Shown in pieces: positions 41,933-52,242 of a stretch of DNA of 64,000 nt. This DNA comes from Bacteroidota bacterium (GTDB lineage Bacteria > Bacteroidota > Bacteroidia > Cytophagales > Cyclobacteriaceae), in assembly GCA_027593175.1 (NCBI GenBank), contig JAQCJI010000001.1, positions 1-64,000 of the forward strand, written 5' to 3'. The translations under genes were made by a program, and so were the position numbers. Numbering within the stretch: position 1 is the stretch's first letter; the number at the start of each line of letters is the position of its first letter. The notes below the pieces were generated by a model. It worked only from the letters and a program-made list of their open reading frames with translations. It was not told the origin of the DNA and searched no databases.

Positions 41933-43793
41933 TTATTCCTTCACCTCAAAAGCTGCCGACTCCCAAGGTCCTAGGATCAGTTCGATTTGGGCACCTTGCT
42001 CGTTTACGTAAAGCTTGGTTTTTTTCTTCCCAAACATTTTTTCCTCCAGCTCCCGAGTCCCTGGCTTCAAATTCCAAGCTTTTAGGAGCTCAGGAGAAAG
42101 TCGAAGGGTGGTATTCAGAGAGCGGTATTCGTCAAAGTTGGTGACTACAAGTAGCCTTTGGTTCTCGTCCCAGCGAGCAAAAGCAAAGGAGGTGTTGGTG
42201 TAATCGGGATTTAACTTCCGGTTGTGAGTGTGCAGCTCGAGGCACTCTCCCATTAAGGCCGAGCTGTTGCGCGTAAAATTCAATACTTCGGCATAGTAGT
42301 TTCGCAAAGCCTTTTCGTCCGATGAAAGTTGGCCCCCATCAAACTTCCTTTCGTTCATCCATTTCTGATGCTGAGGTACGCCGATGTAGTCAAAGATAGA
42401 GGTGCGGCTGGGCTGCCCAAATCCGGCTATTTCTGCGCCAGGCTCACCTACTTCTTGACCAAAGTAAATCATGGTCGGTGCAGTAGTGCTCGTGGCCGAC
42501 ACCACAAATGCAGGAAGTGCTTTCCAGGGATTGCCAGCAAATTCTGGACTTGCAATGCGTTGCTCGTCGTGGTTTTCTAGGAAGTGGAGCATGTGATGCT
42601 CTATATCTGACAAAACCTGTAGGATGGGCACCAAATTATCCGTGGAGCCATGGCCTTGCATGATTTGCTTTAGTGTGTCGTAGAGCTCTACCTTGTCGTA
42701 GAGGTAATCCATCTTTCCCTTATGAATGTAGTCGCGGTAGAGGCTTGGGTTATACACCTCTGCCAAAAGCAAGGCTTTGGGATTCGTCTTTTTGATGTGG
42801 GAGTTGAGGTAGGACCAGAACTCCACCGGGACCATTTCGGCCATGTCAAATCGGAAGCCATCCACACCCTTGCTCAACCAGAATTGGGTGATGTCTTTAA
42901 ATTTTCTCCAGGAGTCAGGTACCGCTTTTCCTTGCCAAAACTCGTAATGTGAGCTCCAATCTAAGGTTGCTGCATCGGCGGGTAGTTTTTCAAACTCTTT
43001 TTTACCTTCTGGGCTGACTCCATAGTTTATTTTTACGGTTTCGTACCAATCGTAGAAGTCTGGCTGGGCCTTTCGGGAGCCATTGCCGGTCCACTTTACC
43101 GGGTCTTCTAGAAAAATACCATTTGCCAGGGGATGGGTTTCCCCTCCCAAGGGCTGGTATCCATTTTTGGATTCAGGTAACCGAAACGATTCTCCCGGGA
43201 TATAATAGAAGTTGTTGTCTTTATGATAGGCCACCGTATTGTCGTCAGTGGCGCCGAAATCCTGAACTCCGCTGGGATTATTTTTCCCTTCGTAATGGCG
43301 GGAAACGTGATTGGGTACCATATCGATAATCACCTGCATGTCCTGGGTATGCGTACGGGCAATCAGCGCTTCAAACTCTTCCATGCGGCGCGTGACATCT
43401 ACGGCAAGATCGGGATTAACCTGGTAGTAGTCCCGCACAGCATAGGGGGATCCTGCGCGGCCTTTGATCACATCTGGATCGTCTGAAGGTACTCCTATTT
43501 CGGGAAAATCTCCGATTATGCCATGGTGAGGAATTCCTGTGTACCAGATGTGGGACACACCCAGCTTCTTGATTTCTGCCAAAGCGGCATCTGTAAAGTC
43601 GTTAAATTTTCCAACCCCATTTTGTTCCTTGGTACCCCAAGGAATGTTGCTGCGGTTGGTATTGCCAAAAAGTCGAGTGAATACCTGATAAACGATAATT
43701 TTCTTGGGAGGCATGGAGTTGGGATCGTCAGGGTTGGGAGTTTGGCTAGAAAGTAGGATCAAGGCCAACAGGGAAGGAAAGATTTTTTTTCAT
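41933..43793 (-). CDS. Secreted alpha-amylase family (GH13) enzyme; signal peptide frame-disrupted by an A8 homopolymer
   Basis: DMVPNHVSRHY, GFRFDMAEM, LLAEVYNP, FLENHDEQRIAS GH13 motifs; ATG at 43793 is in another frame until one A is removed (MKKIFPSLLALILLSSQTP...). Confidence 0.85.
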
Positions 43794-43838
43794 CTGCTTA
43801 TCGGGTCAGGCGATACAGCAGGAGTGTGTTACGTTTGA

Positions 43839-44624
43839 TTAAGGAGTGGATTTGGATAGCCAATTTTTGAGTTTTTTATATTCAAGGAGCTGCGCCAGGG
43901 GTTTAAGAAAAAAGAGAAATCGATTCAAGAGGAGGAAACTTCGAAAGAGTGTGGAAGGAAAAATCTTCTTTTTCCCTTTTGCGGCACCAATTAGCATGCT
44001 TTCGACCACTTTTTGCGGGCTTTGAATTGGAAATGCTTTCGGAATATTGGTTCCTGCAGCATCGAAAAAGGAGGTGGCTGTGGATATGGGAAATACGAGG
44101 GTCAACCAATCTCCCGCCCGCTCCGCCCAGAGCGATTCGGCCCATTGAAGGAGTGCTGCCTTGGTGCTGCCGTATAGGCTGTATCCGGGAATTGACCAGT
44201 AGGCAATTGCGGAACAGGTAATCACATATCGTAGTGAGTGGCCAGGAAAAGACTGTTTAAAGGCCAACCCAAGTTGGATGGGTGAATGGACATTCAGTTG
44301 AAAGAGGCGATCCATCTCTTCCCAATTTTGTTGGCATGCGGCGCCATACTCTGCTCTGCCCGCATTGGCGAAGCAAACATCCACTTGTGTCCAATGGGCA
44401 CGGACCCAGGCCAAAATAGCGCCGTTTCCTTCCTTGAGGCTTAGGTCTGCACACAAGGTGTTTACATGTGGGAATTCACTTTGAAGAGATTTCAGCGATT
44501 TGGGAAGGTAGTCTACTGCCAAAATCTTTTGGGTCTGTGGGTAAAGTTGACGAATCAGCTCTCGACCTATGCCGGAACCCGCTCCCGTGACAATGATCTG
44601 GGCGTCCTTGAATCTATTCATCAT
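43839..44624 (-). CDS. SDR family oxidoreductase
   Basis: VTGAGSGIGRELIRQL, YGSTK motifs; probable start MMNRFKDAQIIVTG. Confidence 0.88.
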   Translation of the reverse strand: MMNRFKDAQIIVTGAGSGIGRELIRQLYPQTQKILAVDYLPKSLKSLQSEFPHVNTLCADLSLKEGNGAILAWVRAHWTQVDVCFANAGRAEYGAACQQNWEEMDRLFQLNVHSPIQLGLAFKQSFPGHSLRYVITCSAIAYWSIPGYSLYGSTKAALLQWAESLWAERAGDWLTLVFPISTATSFFDAAGTNIPKAFPIQSPQKVVESMLIGAAKGKKKIFPSTLFRSFLLLNRFLFFLKPLAQLLEYKKLKNWLSKSTP

Positions 44625-45276
44625 TAGTAAGTAGGGAAGGAATAGGGAAATGGATGGTAAATGGATTGACTTTGAGGGCAAGCAAAGGCTGAATGCCTTC
44701 GAGGTCAGGGAAGAGCTGGGGGTCTACCCGCATGCGTTGCACCCTGGCCAATTTACCCCAACCACTTCCTTTGGGAAGTGTCACCCATGTCTTTCCATCT
44801 AGCATTTGCTTCAGGCGTAAAGGTAGCAAGGCGGTGCTGATGGGAAATGATATTCCCCCGTGGGTGATTTCTGTGTCGAGTATGGTTTTTCCCTCCAGTT
44901 CCACTTCAATGCGGTCCTTTCCCTTTTCTTTTTCCCAGCAGAAGCTGGCCGTCTCCTTGGGGATACCCCAGTTTTTTCTACCCTGGTCGGTGCTTGCCTC
45001 CGAGTTTACGAAAATGCGGGTGATGGATTGAAACTTATTTTCTCCAAACTGACCTGGGATAAATAGGAGTTCTTGGTAGGGGCCTACTGGGGAGCTACTG
45101 TAATCTACGAGCATCACATAGCCGAAGCCCCCTTTAAACTGACCTTGGAGGTGTTCAGGGAGATTGGACTTGCTTTCTACCCAAGATTTTTTGAAGCGGT
45201 AGAGCAATAGAATTCCTTCCCCATGTAGGGTCCATGGAGGAGGAGCTGGAGCAAAGTTTGGACTGGTATTAGGCAT
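44614..45276 (-). CDS. Acetoacetate decarboxylase (ADC)-like fold protein
   Basis: FGYVMLVDYSSSPVGPYQELLFIPG; STDQGRKNWGIPKETASF, the ADC Lys-containing motif; start MPNTSPN preferred. Confidence 0.82.
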   Translation of the reverse strand: MPNTSPNFAPAPPPWTLHGEGILLLYRFKKSWVESKSNLPEHLQGQFKGGFGYVMLVDYSSSPVGPYQELLFIPGQFGENKFQSITRIFVNSEASTDQGRKNWGIPKETASFCWEKEKGKDRIEVELEGKTILDTEITHGGISFPISTALLPLRLKQMLDGKTWVTLPKGSGWGKLARVQRMRVDPQLFPDLEGIQPLLALKVNPFTIHFPIPSLLTNDE

Positions 45277-46057
45277 AAGGGGAAGGGCTGATAGCGGTCC
45301 ATCCCCCATCGATGATTAGGGTTTGGCCGGTAATGTGTCGGGCATCATCCGAAAGTAAAAAGGCTGCTGCCGCTGCAATATCTTCCGGAAATGCAGGCCT
45401 AGATAGCGGTGTGAGCTTGGACCAGGTGGCCGAGTAGCCTGGGTCCAAGGTCGTCCTTTCAGTAAGCGTTGCTCCTGGGGCAATGGTATTGATGCGTATG
45501 CCTAAGGGAGCAAGTTCTAGCACCAGATTTTTTGCCAGCATTTCAATGGCTGCCTTACTCATGGCATAGGCTGCCAGATTTTCATGACTTTGGTGGGCAG
45601 TCACAGAAGAGGTAAATAGAATTGCACCTCCCTTTTCTTGAGATTTCATGAGGCGAGCCACTGCTTGGGTTAGAAAGAAGGTGCCCAACTGATTCACACG
45701 GGCTACCTCTATAAAATCTTCCCTTCCATAGTCCATAAAATTTCCAAATAGGGTAATTCCTGCATTGCAAACCAGTTGGTCGATGGTGCCGTGATTTTTT
45801 ACGGCAAGGCCTACCATCTCCTCGATGACCTCGGGGTTGGCGGCGTCTCCTGAGCAGCCGATGACCGATCCTTTTCCCAAACGAGAAAGCTGGGCCACAG
45901 CCTCATGGGTTAGGCTTTTCTCCCGGTCATTGAGGAGAATATGTGAACCCTCTTCCAGTAATTTTCTGGCGATAGCGAGTCCTATCCCTTGTCCTGCTCC
46001 AGTGATGAGTGCTACTTTGGTCATATCTTTTTTTATGGATTTGCCTTCAGGCGGCAA
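45269..46057 (-). CDS. SDR family oxidoreductase (sugar dehydrogenase-like)
   Basis: ITGAGQGIGLAIARKL, NAGI, YAMSK, DDARHITGQTLIIDGGW. Confidence 0.93.
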   Translation of the reverse strand: MPPEGKSIKKDMTKVALITGAGQGIGLAIARKLLEEGSHILLNDREKSLTHEAVAQLSRLGKGSVIGCSGDAANPEVIEEMVGLAVKNHGTIDQLVCNAGITLFGNFMDYGREDFIEVARVNQLGTFFLTQAVARLMKSQEKGGAILFTSSVTAHQSHENLAAYAMSKAAIEMLAKNLVLELAPLGIRINTIAPGATLTERTTLDPGYSATWSKLTPLSRPAFPEDIAAAAAFLLSDDARHITGQTLIIDGGWTAISPSPYA

Positions 46058-46076
46058 TTCTACTTGTAGTAAAAAA

Positions 46077-47825
46077 CTAGTGGGAATCTCGTTTCACTTC
46101 GGGTCCAGAGCTTCCTTGGAGAAAATCAAAATCTACCCCTTCATGGGCTTGGTTGACCTTGTCGAGAAACAAGTTTACATAGCCTCTGTAGTAAGGGAGA
46201 GGGCTAGGCCTAAAGGCTGCTTGCCTATTCGCTAGCTCCTCCTCAGATATCAGCAGGTTTAAGCTTCGTTTGGGTACATTAAGCGAAATCAAATCTCCGT
46301 TTTTGACTAAGGCAAGTGGTCCACCGATGGCAGACTCGGGAGAGACATGCAGCACCACGGTACCAAATCCTGTACCGCTCATCCGCCCATCTGAAATACG
46401 AACCATATCTTTGATTCCTTTTTCAAGCAACTTTTTGGGAAGGCCCATGTTGCCAACCTCTGGCATGCCGGGGTATCCTTTGGGACCAACTTTTTTCAGG
46501 ACCATCACGCAAGTCTCGTCAATATCCAGTTGGGGATCGTCGATTCGTGCTTTGTAGTCGTCAATATCTTCAAATACCACTGCCCTTCCGGTATGGGTCA
46601 GCAAGGTTGGGCTGGCAGCAGAGGGCTTCAACACAGCGCCTTGGGGGCAAAGGTTTCCTTTCAGTACGGCGATACCAGACTCTGGTTTGATGGGCTGTTC
46701 GAATGTACCGATCAAGTTTCTATCCCAGCATTCGGCGAATTGAATATTTTCGCCCAAGGTCTTGCCATTGACGGTGAGTGCGTCGGTATGGAGGAGTTGT
46801 TGGATCTCCTTCATGACCGCAGGAAGTCCACCGGCATAGAATAGGTCCTCTACCCAATGCTCCCCGGAGGGCTGTATATTGGCGATGAGGGGGATTTTGG
46901 AAGAAAATTCATCAAAGTCTGCCAGGTCCAAGGGAACTCCTATTCGTTTGGCGATGGCGATGAGGTGCAGGATAAAATTGGTCGATCCTCCTACAGCGGC
47001 ATTGACCATGATGGCATTTTCAAAGGCCTTTCGGGTTAGGAGCTTATCCATCGTCAGGTCTTCCTTCACCATCTCCACGATACGTATACCCGCCATATGT
47101 GCCATTACTTTTCGTCGGGAATCTGCCGCAGGGATAGTGGCATTGTCAGGGAGGGCTAGTCCCAAGGCTTCCACCATGGCAGCCATAGTAGAAGCGGTGC
47201 CCATAGGAGCGCAGTGCCCTACCGATCGTGACATGGCCGCTTCAGCTTCTATAAATTCTTTTTGGGATAGTTTACCGAGCTTAAAATCTTCGGCAAATCG
47301 CCAAATGTCGGAAGTGCCTATTTTTTTGCCTTTGTATCTACCCACGAGCATAGGGCCTCCCGAGAGAACAAGCGTAGGGAGGTTGACCGAGGCAGCACCC
47401 ATCACGAGTGAGGGGGTGGTTTTGTCGCATCCACACATGAGGATTACGCCATCCATTGGATTGGCCCGAATGCTCTCTTCCACATCCATGGAAGCGAGAT
47501 TTCGAAACAACATGGCAGTAGGCTTGATGGAGCATTCGCCTAGGGACATGACTGGAAACTCGAGGGGAAATCCGCCTGCTTCCCAGACGCCTCGCTTGAG
47601 AGCATCGGCCAAATCACGGAAATGGGCGTTGCAGGGGGTCAGTTCGGACCAGGTATTGCAGATGCCGATCACGGGCTTTTCGCCTTCAAAAAGATGGTGG
47701 GGGAGTCCCTGGTTTTTCATCCAGGACCGGTAGATAAATCCATCTTTGCCGGTTCTTCCGTACCATTCTTGGCTTCGGAGTTTCTTTTTGGTCATGAGGT
47801 TACTTAGGTTTTGTAAATTGGCCAA
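46077..47825 (-). CDS. IlvD/Edd family dehydratase, probably sugar-acid (arabonate/xylonate-type)
   Basis: GICNTWSELTPCNAHFRDLA, LMCGCDKTTPSLVMGA, GHCAPMGTASTM, DGRMSGTGFGTVVLH. Confidence 0.88.
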   Translation of the reverse strand: MANLQNLSNLMTKKKLRSQEWYGRTGKDGFIYRSWMKNQGLPHHLFEGEKPVIGICNTWSELTPCNAHFRDLADALKRGVWEAGGFPLEFPVMSLGECSIKPTAMLFRNLASMDVEESIRANPMDGVILMCGCDKTTPSLVMGAASVNLPTLVLSGGPMLVGRYKGKKIGTSDIWRFAEDFKLGKLSQKEFIEAEAAMSRSVGHCAPMGTASTMAAMVEALGLALPDNATIPAADSRRKVMAHMAGIRIVEMVKEDLTMDKLLTRKAFENAIMVNAAVGGSTNFILHLIAIAKRIGVPLDLADFDEFSSKIPLIANIQPSGEHWVEDLFYAGGLPAVMKEIQQLLHTDALTVNGKTLGENIQFAECWDRNLIGTFEQPIKPESGIAVLKGNLCPQGAVLKPSAASPTLLTHTGRAVVFEDIDDYKARIDDPQLDIDETCVMVLKKVGPKGYPGMPEVGNMGLPKKLLEKGIKDMVRISDGRMSGTGFGTVVLHVSPESAIGGPLALVKNGDLISLNVPKRSLNLLISEEELANRQAAFRPSPLPYYRGYVNLFLDKVNQAHEGVDFDFLQGSSGPEVKRDSH

Positions 47826-47891
47826 GAAGTTACCAAAAAATCTGGGAATTGGATAGTTTAAAAGGGATGGAATGAAAAAGTTGGTGTAGAT

Positions 47892-47923
47892 AAAAAAAAA
47901 TCCCTTGATTCAGTACCAAGGGA
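47892..47923 (-). terminator. Terminator downstream of murA
   Basis: TCCCTTG...CAAGGGA stem with a T-run on the minus strand. Confidence 0.7.
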
Positions 47924-47950
47924 ATGAACAAGCATTGAAAATCAGCGCTT

Positions 47951-49258
47951 TTAGTCTATTCGGGTGATTTTGGCACCAAGGGCATTGAGACGCTCGTCAA
48001 TGTTTTGGTAGCCTCGATCGATTTGCTCGATGTTATCGATCACCGAAGTACCGTTAGCGGACATGGCCGCGATCAAGAGGGATACGCCTGCACGGATGTC
48101 GGGGGAGGTCATTTTGATGCCCCGGAGTGGGTACTTGCGATCCAATCCAATGACCGTAGCGCGGTGAGGGTCGCAAAGAATGATCTGGGCACCCATGTCG
48201 ATCAACTTGTCCACGAAGAACAGACGGGATTCAAACATTTTTTGGTGCACGAGGACCGTTCCCTTGGCCTGTGTGGCAATAACCAAAATGATAGAAAGCA
48301 AGTCTGGAGTGAATCCAGGCCAAATCTGATCGGCTATGGTGAGAATGGAACCATCGATGAAAGTTTCGATCTCGTAGTGCTTTTGTTCAGGAACAAATAT
48401 GTCATCTCCTCTAAATTCCAGATGAATACCCATGCGTCGGAAAGTGTCTGGAATGATTCCCAAGCGGTGGATTTGACAGTCCTTGATGGTGATTTCGGAT
48501 TGGGTCATGGCGGCCATCCCAATAAATGAGCCGATCTCAATCATGTCTGGAAGAAGCGTATGCGTGGTGCCTCCGAGTACTTTTACGCCTTCGATCTGCA
48601 GGAGATTAGAGCCTACACCTGTGATCTGAGCACCCATACGGTTGAGCATGTCGCAAAGTTGCTGCAGATAGGGCTCACAGGCGGCATTGTAAATTGTGGT
48701 TTTTCCTTCGGCCATCACTGCTGCCATGACGATATTAGCGGTACCTGTTACGGAGGCCTCATCTAGGAGCATGTAAGTGCCTTTGAGCTCTTTTCCATCA
48801 ATGTGAAAGATCTCATTTTTAGCATCATACTGAAACTGTGCACCAAGCTTTTGAAAGCCAAAAAAGTGGGTATCCATGCGACGGCGACCGATTTTATCGC
48901 CTCCCGGCTTGGACAGCTTCCCTGTACCAAATCGAGCCAACAAAGGACCAAGAATCATCACCGATCCCCGAAGTGCGGAGGCTTTGTTGAGGAAATCTTG
49001 AGTTTCTAAGTAGGCTAAGTTGACTTCATCGGCTTGGAAGGTGTAGGATTCAGGTCCAAGTTTCTGAACCTTCACCCCCATATCTGAAAGGAGTTCGATG
49101 AGTTTGTTGACGTCCCGGATGTCGGGTATTTTCTGAATGGTTACCTTTTTAGTGGTTAAGAGCACGGCACAAAGAATTTGTAGTGCTTCGTTTTTTGCTC
49201 CCTGCGGAGTGATTTCTCCTTTGAGGCGGTGTCCACCTTCTACCTTAAAAGACGCCAT
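47951..49258 (-). CDS. murA: UDP-N-acetylglucosamine 1-carboxyvinyltransferase
   Basis: MASFKVEGGHRLKGEITPQGAKNEALQ; SALRGSVMILGPLLARFGTGKLSKPGGDKIG; the ORF track start 49378 is over-extended. Confidence 0.95.
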   Translation of the reverse strand: MASFKVEGGHRLKGEITPQGAKNEALQILCAVLLTTKKVTIQKIPDIRDVNKLIELLSDMGVKVQKLGPESYTFQADEVNLAYLETQDFLNKASALRGSVMILGPLLARFGTGKLSKPGGDKIGRRRMDTHFFGFQKLGAQFQYDAKNEIFHIDGKELKGTYMLLDEASVTGTANIVMAAVMAEGKTTIYNAACEPYLQQLCDMLNRMGAQITGVGSNLLQIEGVKVLGGTTHTLLPDMIEIGSFIGMAAMTQSEITIKDCQIHRLGIIPDTFRRMGIHLEFRGDDIFVPEQKHYEIETFIDGSILTIADQIWPGFTPDLLSIILVIATQAKGTVLVHQKMFESRLFFVDKLIDMGAQIILCDPHRATVIGLDRKYPLRGIKMTSPDIRAGVSLLIAAMSANGTSVIDNIEQIDRGYQNIDERLNALGAKITRID

Positions 49259-49262
49259 GTGC

Positions 49263-49880
49263 TTATCTGCGTTTTTTGTGAGTAGGACGGAATTTTTTTC
49301 CGTGGTTGTTTTTCTTTTTGGAGGAATGCTCCTCTTCTTGGTGAGGAATTTTAAAATCTCTTCGGGTATTTGATTCAAAGAGGGCGTTCTCCCGAACCTT
49401 TTCCAAGTCGATATGTAGCTTGCCCTTGGAGAGTGTTTTGATGTCGTCTAGGATGATACCGTCGTCAAAATTGTCTCTGTTCCATGTGGAGTGGAAACTC
49501 CGCATCAGCTGCCCGATGTAGATGATGGCATTTTCTTGGTCCTCGTCGTTTTCGATTTCAATGGCTTTTTCGATCAGTTTCTCGATATTTCTACCGTAGT
49601 GCTTAAACTTGATTTGACCTTTTGGGTAGCCAATATGAGGAGGTCTTTTACCCAGCAATTCCTTTTCTGGCATGGGATAGGGACCGTCGATATCCAAAGT
49701 GAAATTGGACATGATGTACAAGTCGTCCCAAAGCTTCTGGTCATTTTCTTGCTTAAGGGGAGGATTAAGCTGCTTGATGATTTCCACAATAGTGTACGCA
49801 CTTTGTGTGCGTCGTTCTCGATCGGCAATCTCAATTACATGCTGTACCAGTTGTTGGATATTCTTTCCGTATTCTTTCAA
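49263..49880 (-). CDS. DUF4290 domain protein
   Basis: EYGKNIQQLVQHVIEIADRERRTQSAYTIVEII; immediately upstream of murA. Confidence 0.85.
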   Translation of the reverse strand: MKEYGKNIQQLVQHVIEIADRERRTQSAYTIVEIIKQLNPPLKQENDQKLWDDLYIMSNFTLDIDGPYPMPEKELLGKRPPHIGYPKGQIKFKHYGRNIEKLIEKAIEIENDEDQENAIIYIGQLMRSFHSTWNRDNFDDGIILDDIKTLSKGKLHIDLEKVRENALFESNTRRDFKIPHQEEEHSSKKKNNHGKKFRPTHKKRR

Positions 49881-49980
49881 AATAAGTTATTTTTTTTTTG
49901 AATCGTTATGCTCCATGACATCTCCTATTTTTGCCTTGTATAAGGTAATAAAAAAACAGCAATGGTAGACGTATGCGGAA

Positions 49981-52242
49981 TTAGTCTATAATTCTAAGCT
50001 TTGCAAAGCTAAGCAATAAAGTTTTCTCTCCAAAATGTTCAAATTGAATGCTTGCCTTTTTGTTAAGCCCTTCGGTTTCAATTTTTTGAACCTTACCAAA
50101 TCCAAATTTAGGATGCTCCACAAGTTGTTCTACCTGAAGTCCATTTGTATTGCTTGGCTTGAAGTCAGGGTTTGGGGTATGTACATGCATTGTGTTAGGC
50201 AGCCGAGTCTCAGATTGTTTTTTAATACCGATAAATCCTGAAGCACCTGGAGGGCCTTCTTTTCGGAAGGCGCCCGGTAGCTCTCGGGTGGCAGACATGC
50301 GCTTGTTAACCTTGAGCATGGCGGGATTGACTTCCTCCAAAAATCTGCTGGGCTCACAGTTGAGCAGTCGGCCAAATCGGTAGCGGGTCAGTGCATAGCT
50401 CAGGTAGAGCTTCTCCATGGCACGCGTAGAGGCCACATAAAACAGCCTTCTTTCCTCTTCTAGATCCTCTCTACTTTGCATCATCATCTGGGACGGAAAG
50501 AGATCTTCTTCCATACCCACCACAAATACCTGTTTAAATTCCAGCCCTTTGGAGGCGTGGATGGTCATCAGTATGATCGCATCGGTTTGGTTTTTGTCTT
50601 GGTCGTTGTCGGTGAGCAGGGCGATTTCTTGCAGAAAGGCACCCAAGCTTTTGTCCTCATTTTCGGGATTATCCACATACTCTTTAATTGCATTGAGCAA
50701 TTCCTGCACGTTTTCATAGCGGTTGAGGCCCTCGATAGTCTTGTCTTCGTAGAGTTCACGGAGCAAGCCACTCTGTTTGGCCACCGAGCTCGCTGCCTCA
50801 AAGGCATCCTTGCGTTCAATTTCGATTTGAAAGGCCTTGATCATCGTTGAAAAGTCGTCCACAGAAACCCCTGCTCGGCCTCCCAAGAAGCTGGGAGCAT
50901 TTTGAACCACATCCCAGAGGGGGATGTCGTGTTCGTAGGCAGAAACGAGAATTTTTTCTACGGAGGTATCGCCAATACCTCTTTTAGGGTAGTTGATGAT
51001 TCGTTTGAAGGCTTCCTCGTCTGCAGGATTTACTGCAAAGCGTAGGTAGGCCATGAGGTCCTTGATCTCTTTTCGTTGGTAAAAGGAGAGCCCTCCTACG
51101 ATTTTGTAGGTTAGGTTGAGCTTCCGTAATGCCTCCTCCATGGATCGGGACTGGGAGTTGGTGCGGTAGAGAATAGCAAAGTCACTATTCTGGAGCTGCT
51201 TATTGTTTTTTTCCTCAAAAATGGTGGTTGCCACGAGTCGCCCCTCCTCGTTGTCTGAGGATGCTTTAAAGAGCTCGATGAGGTCTCCCTCGGGATTAGA
51301 GGTCCAAACCACCTTCTTGAGTTGGGCTTTGTTTTTGTCAATGATGGAGTTGGCTGCTTCGACGATGGTCTTCGTAGATCGATAGTTTTGTTCCAGCTTG
51401 ACCACAAATAAGTCAGGGTAATCTTTTTCAAAATTCAGGATATTTTGAATGTCAGCTCCTCGGAAGGCATAGATACTTTGGGCATCGTCACCCACTACGC
51501 AGATATTTTGGTGGACTGCCGCCAGCTTTTTGGTGATCAGGTATTGGGAGATGTTGGTGTCCTGAAACTCGTCTACCATTACGTATTTGAAGCGCTGTTG
51601 GTACTTATTGAGGACCTCGAGGTGATCTCGAAATAGTACGTTGGTATTGAAAAGAAGGTCGTCAAAGTCCATTGCGCCAGCCTTAAAAAGACGATCTTGG
51701 TACCTTTGGTAGATTTCACCCATTCTTGGGCGTAGTGCGGCCTCGTCGTCCGCTTTGACAAAGGGATCATTTTGGTAGGTTTGCCAGGAGATCAGCCTAT
51801 TTTTTGCGCCAGAAATCCGGGACAGTATCACGCTGGGCTTGTATACCTTGTCGTCTAGTCGGAGTTCCTTCACCAAAGTACGGATAAGGGATTTGGAATC
51901 ATCCGAATCGTAAATGGTAAAGTTGGAAGGGTAGCCAATTTTGTCTGCTTCCACGCGCAAGATTTTGGCAAAAACGGAGTGAAAGGTTCCCATCCAGGTA
52001 TTTCTTGCTTCTAGGCCTGCCAATTTTTCGATGCGGCGCTTCATTTCGCTTGCCGCTTTATTGGTAAAAGTGAGGGATAGGATATGGAATGCATCCACCC
52101 CTTTGGCATAGATCAGGTGGGCGATTCGGTAGGTGAGGACCCGTGTTTTTCCAGATCCAGCCCCGGCGATAATCATCACAGGTCCTTCAGTATGTTCTAC
52201 GGCTTGGCGTTGTTCGGGATTGAGTTCCTTGAGGTAATCCAT
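49981..52242 (-). CDS. UvrD/PcrA-type ATP-dependent DNA helicase
   Basis: LNPEQRQAVEHTEGPVMIIAGAGSGKTRVLTYRIAHL; VDEFQDTN; TIHASKGLEFKQVFVVG. Confidence 0.96.
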   Translation of the reverse strand: MDYLKELNPEQRQAVEHTEGPVMIIAGAGSGKTRVLTYRIAHLIYAKGVDAFHILSLTFTNKAASEMKRRIEKLAGLEARNTWMGTFHSVFAKILRVEADKIGYPSNFTIYDSDDSKSLIRTLVKELRLDDKVYKPSVILSRISGAKNRLISWQTYQNDPFVKADDEAALRPRMGEIYQRYQDRLFKAGAMDFDDLLFNTNVLFRDHLEVLNKYQQRFKYVMVDEFQDTNISQYLITKKLAAVHQNICVVGDDAQSIYAFRGADIQNILNFEKDYPDLFVVKLEQNYRSTKTIVEAANSIIDKNKAQLKKVVWTSNPEGDLIELFKASSDNEEGRLVATTIFEEKNNKQLQNSDFAILYRTNSQSRSMEEALRKLNLTYKIVGGLSFYQRKEIKDLMAYLRFAVNPADEEAFKRIINYPKRGIGDTSVEKILVSAYEHDIPLWDVVQNAPSFLGGRAGVSVDDFSTMIKAFQIEIERKDAFEAASSVAKQSGLLRELYEDKTIEGLNRYENVQELLNAIKEYVDNPENEDKSLGAFLQEIALLTDNDQDKNQTDAIILMTIHASKGLEFKQVFVVGMEEDLFPSQMMMQSREDLEEERRLFYVASTRAMEKLYLSYALTRYRFGRLLNCEPSRFLEEVNPAMLKVNKRMSATRELPGAFRKEGPPGASGFIGIKKQSETRLPNTMHVHTPNPDFKPSNTNGLQVEQLVEHPKFGFGKVQKIETEGLNKKASIQFEHFGEKTLLLSFAKLRIID

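Noticed and set aside
46879-47733. 284-aa plus-strand ORF
   Set aside because: Lies wholly antisense to the well-supported IlvD/Edd dehydratase; low-complexity shadow-ORF composition.
48005-48529. 174-aa plus-strand ORF
   Set aside because: Antisense to murA; no family resemblance.
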